Assembly: GCA_963082875.1 (NCBI GenBank) | Contig: OY720103.1 | Coordinates: forward strand, 5,642,001-5,706,000 | From: Corella eumyota | Lineage: Eukaryota > Chordata > Ascidiacea > Phlebobranchia > Corellidae | Direction of reading: 5' to 3' | DNA length: 64,000 nucleotides | Part shown: in pieces, positions 47,986-58,600 of the stretch | Layout of the letters: each line of letters opens with the position of its first letter | Position numbering within the stretch: position 1 is the stretch's first letter | The notes under the pieces: model-generated | What the model saw: the letters and a program-made list of their open reading frames with translations, nothing else | Databases searched by the model: none | Told to the model about the DNA's origin: nothing | Program-made: the position numbers and the translations under genes

Positions 47986-48535
47986 ACTGCCATAACCAGT
48001 ATACCACTCTACCAGATAATATTTTCTTTTTTTCAAGTTCTGTTGACATAATATTTTAACAACTACTGGGGATTAACGGCAAAGAGCAAGTTTCGTGTGT
48101 TTTTTGATTCGAAATTTTGCAAAAACTAATTAACTAGTGTAACAGTATGATAAATGACGTTAAATGCCAACTCAAATCCACTCAAAACTTTTGAGTTGTT
48201 AGTTTTTCACACCGATTGAGCACTCGTGTTTGCGTTAAAGTATGATGGGTGACTGACTGAGTGTGAAATCAGTTTAACATAGGGTAAAAAAATAAAAAAG
48301 CGGAAAACTCGGAATAAAAAAAATAAAAAAATTAAAATGGGAAAACAATTCCAAATTAAGAGTTATAATTTTTTTAATTAAAGGAAGGGTTATAGAAGCT
48401 AAATATATATTTGTCAAACATTTTTGTTGCTTTTATTTTTTGTTTTCCGATTTTTCCGCATTGCCTACTTTTCCGCATTTACTGTCAATTGAATTGCCGC
48501 AGAGATCACAAAATTTAAAAAAATGGGTTAAAATT

Positions 48536-48868
48536 GGGACAATACTAAAGTACGGGATGCGGGATAGTGCGGGACCGTATGTAAACGTTAACGAAAATTC
48601 GCGGAATGCGGGACAGAACGGAATTTTTGTACTTTTCTGCGGGATGATTGCTGTTTTTATCTAATGAGCTAAGGGGTGATGCGGGATTAACTTTAAAGGT
48701 CAAGATATGATGCGAAATTGAATATAAAGCACAAGGGAAGATTAGGGGAGGGTATAAAAAGTCCGTCCTTTTCCGCATTCAGCGTTTTTTTTGTTAACGT
48801 TTACATACGGCCTCGGTATTTTCCGCACCCCGCAACTTCCCGCATCCCGTATTTTAGTACTACCCTAA
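48536..48868. mobile_element. MITE-like element with long terminal inverted repeats
   Basis: The left arm (ACTAAAGTACGGGATGCGGG, then CCGTATGTAAACGTTAAC) is mirrored on the right (GTTAACGTTTACATACGG, then CCCGCATCCCGTATTTTAGT). Arms are about 65-75 bp and the total about 330 bp. Short relatives: 55340-55430 and 30332-30412. Confidence 0.8.
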
Positions 48869-49607
48869 AATTGTAACAAAATTAGAGAAGGAAAGTCTAC
48901 AAAAAAATTAAATTATATTTTTCAAATTTTAATTTTAACATAATAATTATAAATGGTTATATATTGCGCAATATTAATTTTTTTATTAAATCATTACGAC
49001 CTATTAATGGACTAACTTAACTAACCCTAACTTAACGGTATTAATACCCAAAAAAATATTTAAATCCAGAACTTATTAGGTCGAAAAGTTAACCAATTTC
49101 TTAGAAAAGCTGCGCAGTTATATAAGAACCGGATACATCAATAACCAAACATACGTTCCAATTCTATTTAACATCAATATTACTAAACGTAAAATGGGAA
49201 TTCAATTTCAGTCAAATGTGACTGAATTTTGACAGCTGTCAGGGCTGGCAATTCTGACGTTCATTCAATTTTTAAATAGCACGAAAACCTATTTCAATCA
49301 AATTTAAGTACAGTGTGATTTGTATTAGAGTTCTGCGAACTGATTAGTTCGTTTAAATGGGCAATTCAATAGAAAATCTGCCTTTTTTAGCATCACTCAA
49401 AAATAATAGGTTTTTATATTTTTAACGAAAAATGATGCTGTTAAGAAGTGTTTAAGGTATCTGTAAACGCCGAGCTAAAGGGTGCGACTTGAACCCTAAA
49501 TCTTTCGACTCGTATGGCCGGCAAAAAAAAAAAAATTTGTTTTAATTTTTTTAATTATTTTACCTTGTTTATGTATTTCACATCATGTGATCAAATCGTC
49601 GACGTCA

Positions 49608-52600
49608 TCATCCCGTCACTCCTATGACGTCATCGCCGACCGGGCACGATCTGGCGTGATGGCGCACCTTGTCCAACGCCACCACGTCGTTGTCGTCGTC
49701 CGGGTTTTCGTCGCTTGGTGGCGGCGTGGACGAGGTGACGTCATCTATGCTGGGTTGATTTTCGGCCGGGGTGCGCGGCGACACTTCTGCGCAGGTTGGC
49801 AAGTAAGAACTAAAAATATATAAAAATAATTTTAAAGCGTCTACTTTTCATAAAAATAAAGGAAACGGCTTAGTGGAACCACGTGACCGCATGACGGATG
49901 GTCCCATGACAGCGAATCGACCAATCACGCGTCGACGTTTTGAAATGAAGAAGGATTGTGAGCGAGGTGCGTAAAAACGGTAATCGTCGATCAAAATTAA
50001 AAATTTCTTTTTCCTTTCTCGCGAAAAATCAAATAATTTATTATCATTGGGCAGGTGGTTTACAAAAAAAATATTTATTTAAAACCTCTTATTTATTAAT
50101 ATATATAAATGTAACTTGTTATATTCGGTCATATCACTACAACTTGAATAAACATTTGCCCGAAAACCAAGATTCGAAATCGAAAATTTACCGAAATTTG
50201 GGTTAACATTTTTATTTTACCGAAATTTGGGTCATCATTTTACCGCAATATTACAGTGCTTTTTAATAACTATATATTCGCAAATGTTAAATAATATTTT
50301 CCAGTGATAATTTACCAGCGCACCACAAATGGCAGTTTATTTTATTTTCAACGATGATTAATTACTTTTCGACATTCAGTTACTGATTTCGGTTAAAAAC
50401 AGGTGTTAAAAATCGTCCAACGGGCGGACAAGCTCTGGTCAGCGAACTGACTTAACACCTGCGCCGATATAACCGCCCTTGAAGTCGTGCGTCCGGCTCT
50501 AACGACGGTCATCACTTAAAATAACCCTTCAACAGTTTTGGCGGTAGCTATTTACTCTACCTTGGCTGGTAAAGGGTTTTCGGACTGTCCAACATAGGAA
50601 TCGTGTTACTGGTGTATAGGTGCAACAGGTGTATAGGGATTAATATAATTATATTATTGTTTAGCAACTTAAAATAGATTTATTACAAAGAAAATATTTT
50701 AATTTTGATTAATTTTTTTATTTTACCTATAGCACATTGCACTCTGAAAATTAAGTTTTTCGTTATCCAGAGGGGAAGAAAGGTCTTTTGACGTCATCGA
50801 CTTGGTGACGTCATCGGCTGAGTCACGCTGGGGTGAATCTGTGTCTGAAATTTTGTATTCGGACCCTGTTAAATATTTAACATTAAAAAAAAAACTATTT
50901 TATAACAAAAAAAAATTAAATATTAAAAAAAAGGTGTTCTTAGTCGGAATTAAAAAATTGAACGATTTTTAAAGTTGTTTTAAACTCCAAAATTGTTTTA
51001 ATATATTTTTATTGTCCCGTTCTATCATTTTTTTTTTAAAGCCTAAAATTGTTATTGAATGGCAAAAATCAAAAAAAAATTAAACAATTAAAATGTTATT
51101 CCCCCAAATTACCGAAAGCCGTTTGAACAAATAAACATTTGCCCGAAAAAATAAACTTCAAAACGACATTCGCTTAAATTTGGGTCAGTAATTTTTAGAA
51201 ATTAAAGAGCATTTTTCAGAAAATGGGGTAAGAGTAGGATGGGGTTAAACAAAATACCGCATTTTCGGTAAAATCGAGATTTCAGGTATATGGTTTTCGG
51301 TTAAATGACAATAATCCAAATAGGTTACCTAAATGTTTGCGCAAATGTGCTGTAAAATCATCGACACAGCTAAAACTCGTATCGTGGCGACATGCCAAAC
51401 ACTGGAATGTGATTGGCCCGTTCTGCTGGTCGTCCTGGCAACGCAAAAAGGACAAGCCGCCCCAAAGGTGAAAGGTCGTCTTTTGATTACGAAACCAAGC
51501 CTAAAAAAAAAGGTAAAATTTGTTCCAAATTACAATTACAAAAAAAGGAAAAATGTAAATACTTTTTTTTTTAATTTAAGATTAATATATTCTTTTTTTA
51601 AAATTTGTAATAGTAATTAAAAAAGCAACAGTTATGGTATGACATTTCAAATGACACCAATAAAAAAAAACTAAAAAATTGCAAATAAAAAAAAAATAAT
51701 GGCAACAGAAAAAAATAGATGGGGCGTCAGAAAAACCAAACATAATAATATTTAAAAACCAAAATTTAAAAAAATCTTCTAAATTAAAAAAGTTGGCCCT
51801 TTTGCCGTTTTAAAAAACAAAACAAATATCACATGGTAACTAACTAAAGCGCCTGTTAAAATGACAGCAACTGTTTGAGTTAAGTCGATTTATGCCGGGG
51901 ATCGGTTGTCAAACTTTGCGGTTTAATCGTTTTTGAGGACCCGGTAAACAAGCTTGTTAATTAAACCGCAAAGCACTGGCGCAATCCATCATTAGGAACG
52001 CTTAACAACCCTTTCGCCGCGACGAACCGCATTCGCAGTTTAAAACGTTAACGATTTTTACAGCTTTGTCGCTAAAGGGTTTAAAGGCATAGACAGCGGT
52101 GAATTTTCCGAAGAAAATTTATAACATGCCACATTGAAAAACGAGCGCCCCGTGATTAAAAGGTTGAAAATTTTTTTTTCTGGCAACCTAAAAATGATGT
52201 ATGCCCCGGCTTGAAGGTCTGAAAGGAAATATATTTCGAAAACTGACGAGCGAACTCTACAGAAAATACGAAGCCATCAATCAAACCGTTGAATGTCATT
52301 TGAAAACGAGAACAACAACCTACGTGTTAAAAAACTCGAGCTAAGATTTAAAGTGGGTTTAGAAAAGAAATGAGTACAAGGCCCAATTTAATACGGCACC
52401 AAATGGATTTTTTAATTAATAATGCAAAAAAATAAAGAATTTTATGAAAACGGTTTCACTTTAAGGTGATAGGTTTTTGTGTTTTTTTTTTGGAAAAGAT
52501 GTGCTGTTGGGACGTGTTTAAGCCATCTGTAAACGCTGGGCAAATAATATGGCATTGGTGCGGCTCGAACCTACAACCTCTCGGCTCGTAATCTCATGCC

Positions 52601-55600
52601 GTGACCGTTATACACAACACTACCAAATACTTCCAAAAATTTACATTCAATTTAACTTGGACAAAAGATTTTGAGTTCAAGCCCTAGCAACAGCACACTC
52701 ATCCCCAATAAAAAAATAAGTATCTTAAAAATATTACAACACAAAATTTAGAATTACTTTTATTGTGCCCTCTTTTAGTTCAGTCAAATTTACTAAGCGA
52801 TCGATTTCCGATTGGCTGATCTCAAAGGTCGAAAGGTCAATAGATTGTGACGTCATGCTTTGAACAACTGATAACTGGAGTTGAATTTCTTGTGATGTGG
52901 TTAAGTCTGTAATTTTTTTTATAACTTTTAAAATTTAGACTTTTTTTTATTTTCAAAACTGTTTTAACTTTTTTTTTTAAATAAAAAAATTATTTTTTTA
53001 AAATCACCTTCAACTTTTTCCAGTTCGCTAAACTCTTCGTTTTTCTTGTTTCGTGACTTCATCTCGCCGTTGGAATGACGTCGGGACTGCTTGAGACTAA
53101 GAAGTGACGAGGCAGCATTTATTTCCAAACTTCTGTGATCGTTTTTGGTCGACAACACCTCCTTGCCCGGAGGAGAGTTCTTACCGCAATTTGGTGACGT
53201 CATCGATTTTAAATTTTCCGAAAAAATCTGTGACGTCATTGATTTTGACTTTCTAGAAGAAGTCGGTGACGTTATTACAGTTTTATTGATTTCCGGTTTT
53301 GACGTAAAATTGTTGTACGACGACCCCGTGACGTCAAAATGAGTCGATGACGTCACAGAAGAAGATCGATGCGAATTTAAAGAGGATCGTGACGTCACGA
53401 GCAATGAAGTTGGGGAGACGCTGCGATCCACCAGATCCTGCATCTTTTGAAGAGGATTAAGGCAAGAAGGATGCTCCCTTGGAATAACGAGATCGTGCAA
53501 GAGCGAAAATTTTCCTTTTTTATGCTCTTCCGTCCTCTTTTCCTCCAGGGATCGCTTTCTGAGAACAGACGTGTCTGGAAAGAGAAGCGGAGGAGGTCGC
53601 GCAGCCTCCTCCAGGTCGGCGCTGTTAACGATCTTCAACATCTCCCGAAGCGGGTTGGATGTTGCACGATCGGAAGTCGGAGAAGTGTCAATCATCAAAG
53701 GTTTGTAATCGTCCCTCTTAGAGTCCGCTTCTTTGCCCTTGGAGAAGCTTTTTCCAGCCGATGACGTCAAAAAAGTCGATTGTCGCTCCCCCTGATTACC
53801 CATAAACGAAAAGAACGACTGCATGTTGTCTTTTAGGCTCTGTAATGGATCCTTGCTCGGTACGGAGCCGCTGTAGGCCAAAAACGGATCTAAATTTGCT
53901 TGCGCAGCACAAAACGATTTCAGCCTCAGTATATCCGACTGTTTGGTGGTATCCGCGCGTTTTGGTTGTGTATCGCTTGCTGTGCTGTTAGGGCTGTATA
54001 AACTGTTTACTTGCGCCTTAGGAGACCCTAAATCGGTTTTCTTTACCTTTACGGTTAAGTCTAAGGGGCCATCGCCGGTATGCTGTTTCGCAGTGACGTG
54101 ATTTTTCGTTGTTGATGACGTCAGGCCGTTTACTCGGTCACGGTCACGTGATTTTTCGCTTTTATTGTGGGAGGCGCTGCTGGGTTCGGTCTTTAAGCGT
54201 TTGAATCCGTTACGTAACTCTTTCGGTTCCTCGTACGTGCGCTTATTTTTGTTACCCTGGCAACAGTCAGTGTTTAAATCAAGCGGTCGCACCTTTTTCT
54301 CTTGTTTTATAGAAGAGCTGAATGGAGTAAACGAATTGTTGTTGTTGAAATGAAGCTTTGAGTTTTGAGATAAAGTCTTGTTCGAATGCGGAGATTCGAC
54401 CTTGCTTATGGCGCTCTGAATCGTACTCTCCAGCGACTTGATAAAATCAAACGATCCGGCCTTTTTTTGATTTTTCTCTTCTTTCGAGTCCGGAGGTTGG
54501 AGGTAGGAACTCTCGCTCGGCGGCGAAGGACTAGGGCTGCCAACGCTGGTAGACGAATTACAACTGTTATTAGAGTCTTTATGATGCGACGAGATAGAGT
54601 GGCGATGGTAAGGGCGAGGTTGCGCGTTCTCGACGCTGTGACGCTTCTCTGACGTCATTTTCGGGATCGTGACGTCACCAAACGAGGTCGGAAAATGCTG
54701 GGTTTCGCGGATGTGCTCGGCGAGGCGAGTCAAGGTCGAAAACTCGCGCTTGCATTCCGTGCACCAGACTTTCCTCGCTTCCGAGTTCTCCGCGGTCGGC
54801 ATAGAAACGAGGGGGGTTGCATAGGGGATGGTAAACGCATAGGGGTACATGAGCTGGGGTAAAAAGGAGGACGCCAACCAGGGGGCGGTGTACAAGAGTG
54901 ATGCGTATGAAGCGGCTGCGGCAGCAGGGTTTCCAAATCCTAAAAATTAAATATTATTTTAAATTAATCAATTTTTTTTGCATTAAAAACACAAACATTT
55001 TTTAAAAAATTACCAAAAATATCACTGGCAGCCATTTTCGAAAAATTGAACGGCGCGGAAAGCGCGGAAACGTCAAATGCCGGCGGCTTTTCGGGTTCCG
55101 CGTTTTTCTTATACCAACAACCGGAGCCCGTTCTCTTCTTGGAAGCGGAATCACCGCCTGTCACGTGACCGTGCGAGCTGGTCACTTGATTTTCGGCGTC
55201 TTGCTTTTGACTCCACATCCTCAGAGCAGGAACGTTTTCGTAATGCTTGGTCTTGATCATGTGAACGCTTAGATCCTATAAAAACCATCAATAAGATTAA
55301 CTAAAAAATAAAACTCATTTAAAGAGAAAAAATATAATCTATTACTAAAATACGAAATGCGGAGTTGTGGGTTGCGAGAAATAGTGCCGTTCCGTCCCGC
55401 ACTATCCCGCAATCCGTAATTAAATATTGTTCAAAAAATATTTAAAAAAGGAGCTGGACAATTTTTTTACTAAGTTAAATTATCCACACACAAGTAATTC
55501 TGGTATTAGCGTTTACAAACTGCCAACAGACATACTTACGCAACCGCCAAACTGACAACAGCAAACTGTCAGCTGACATAGGATTGTCCAAGCTGACAAA

Positions 55601-58600
55601 AGCGTGTATCGGGATTTAAAATTAACTCGCTTTAGTTATTCAAAAACGCGTTTACTCTATATTGTAACTAATCATGACCATCAAAGCTCATTTTTTGTAT
55701 ATATCTTTATTCTCGATGTGAAAAGGTCAAATGCGCGACCTCAACATGAGGTAACATCAGTTACTCCGCCCCAGTCTCGAGTTGCATTTAGCAGTTTGGG
55801 ATATTATTTAGTTTATAATTGCCCGGTAATTAAGCCGCTGATTAAGTGCTGGCTCAGCAGGAGTTTATACCGTTTATAGCGCCTTACTCAAGGGCGCTAC
55901 AAAATGAGAGCAGTGGGGATTGAACCCACGACCTCATGATGGTGTTTTTCGAGTTTTTAATAATTTAAAAACATAAATAAATTACCTGAAGGGATTCGAA
56001 CAAATTCCCGCATCCCATACACGTTAAAACTTTTTCGGAATGCGGTTCTTCTTCCAAAGTCGGTCTTTTCTTAATTTTTCCGGCGTTAGTTGGGCTAATC
56101 GACTCGTCTGTTATTACATTAAAAAATATATTTTAGATGGATTTAATAAACGCTATATTTGGATACAGGTAATTGCGTATACAATTCATTTTACAATTAT
56201 TAACGCTATTCGATTGCCCACCCTACAGGCTAGACTGAATTAAATTGTGTTAAGATAGTCGCAGCTAGCTATTAATATATGCTTGTGCTAATTCACCCAA
56301 TAAGTTACATTATATCCTAAACCAGTTTAATATAAAGTCGTTATTTAATGTTCAGTTGGTCTGTTGAGTAAGTTACCGCCTTACATAAAGACGCTTTAGA
56401 AATACCATAGCGGGGATTGAATTCAGGACATTGTAACGTTTTACTAAGTACTTTTTTATGCCTTTTGGGGCAGTGTAATTTGGCCGGTCACGTGGCACTA
56501 TTGGCCTGCTTGGTTGTTACTTGTATTTCGGAGAGTTCTGAATAGTAGTAGAGAGCTTCGTATACTAAGGTGTTTATTTGTGATTTGTAACTATTGTTGT
56601 ATATTTTAGACCCTTTTAGCTTTGTTTTATATCTTAATAATAAATCGTGATAGTTTTAATATATAGTGCACTCTACTACTAGCAAGATTGCGACTGGGGT
56701 TCCGGTGGGCCGTTAATACAGGGTTCTGGACTAAAACTGTACCAAGTTTAGTTGTTAGCTTACTTGGATCGAGTTGTCTAAAAGCTGTAACCGATGCAGC
56801 AGCCGCCAAAATACGCAATTTTAATTCAAAAGTAGATCAAAATTTAAAATTGACTTTTAAAATTTTTTTTGAGACCTTCATAAGTTAACGCTTTACTTAA
56901 GGACACTCGGCGGGGATCGAACCCAGGGCATTGCGCTGATTAACTATACGTTGTCTAAACGCTGTAACTGCGTCACGTTACTAAAATACGAAAATTTTGG
57001 CGAGTCGACTAAATTAAAATTAACTTTTTTTAAATCTTTTTTGCGGAGTTTAACATTTTATTATAACTTACTTGTTTTTGGCAGGGGAGTTTCGCTGTCA
57101 GTCGCGTTTCTTTTGTCGTCGTTCGTATCTCGAAAATGTCCAGTTTTGTTCATGTGAACGGTTAGGTCGACTAATGTGTTAAACGACTTTCTGCAGTCGC
57201 GGCAATGAAATTTACTCGCGCCGCTGAAAACTTGACTAAAAAGTTTTTCCTACAACAAAAATAGGTTTGGTGAATGAAGAAAAGAGTTATTTTAAATAGC
57301 TTTAAAAGTCATTTTCTTTATGTAAATTAAGGTTTAAAAATATGCTTATTAGACACATTTTTGAAAACAAGTCAAAAGTAGCTAGTTTTTTTTTAAATGT
57401 GCAACTTCTTGAAATTGTTTTTTTTTACCTATCGTGTGCCTTATATTAACATAACTAATATCTATTTATAACAAACAAGCAAGTTTAATCAATTTTTAAA
57501 TGGATAGTGTAGTGGTTACATGACATGGTTTCACAACATGAGGTCATAGGTTTGATTCTCACTGCTTTTATGTCGTAGCACCCTTAAATAAGGAGCTTAA
57601 AGTCGTATGAACTCCTACCAAGCTTAAAACCAATCGGTACGTTAAATATCTGGCAAATAAGGTTAATAATATTCCAAACTAAGTTTAGGCTGTGACGTTG
57701 GCCCACATCGAGAATAAAGTTATACAAAGAAATCATTCTAAATAACCTTAAACCATTAGTCTTAGACTTTAAATAAAAAAATTACTGCTTTAACAAATAT
57801 ATCAACAGTTTTTTTACAATAAGAAAAAATCCAAATAATAAAATTCTTCACAAAAATACCTGCGTTGAATTTCCTTCGTTATTTGAGTGATTTAAATTAG
57901 ATTTTTTGGGGTTGGTTATAACGTGAGCTGGTTGACCATTCGTGGATGGTCTTGCTGGTTTGTGGTTGCCACTGGTTTCGGAACCACCCTGAACGCACCA
58001 TCTATATCTCTCCGCTTTGCTTTTACTTAAACAGTTGTTGTCAGGTCTCTGATTAAAAAACTTATATAATTTTTTTAACAATTTTTTAAATAAATTTTGC
58101 GAATTTTTTTTTAAACTACTAAACAAAAAAAATTAAAAATGAAAATAAAATCTGTTAAAGTCAATTTTTTATATAAAAATAAATTACAAGTTTTTTAGCG
58201 AGGTAGCATAGTAGTTTGATACTAAATTTCACGAGAAGCCCTGGTTTCGATCCCTGCTGCTTGCATGACCGCAGCGATGTATAAGCCACTTTCTTTGTAA
58301 TTTGTTGTAAAATTACTAGTTATTAGACAATTTAAAAAATGTAATTAGAAGTAAAGGCTGCGTATTCTGCCTTTTACATTTAGAATTAAATAATAAATAA
58401 AAAAATGAAGCCTACTAGACTAACCTGTACGCTCATCCAACTAGTTGAACATTGGTCGTAATATTGGCGTTGTTGTCGAAGCATAGCATCCACCAGGAAT
58501 TTCTGAGTAGCAGATAATGAACTTAAATCTAAACAAAAATAAATTGTCGTCATTTAACGAAATTTAAACCATAAATCATACGTAAAACCATGACGTAATC

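Larger units (their letters stand above)
44972..49607. other. intergenic region between NAXD and teashirt
   Basis: These 4.6 kb hold a 31 bp minisatellite (45446-45797), several MITE-like copies (46279-46404, 47750-47985, 48290-48490, 48536-48868), SINE fragments (47630-47735, 49440-49525), a TA repeat near 46988, a long G run near 47625, and paired palindromes at 49210-49241. No exon is supported. The open frames across the minisatellite merely read the repeat. Confidence 0.7.
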
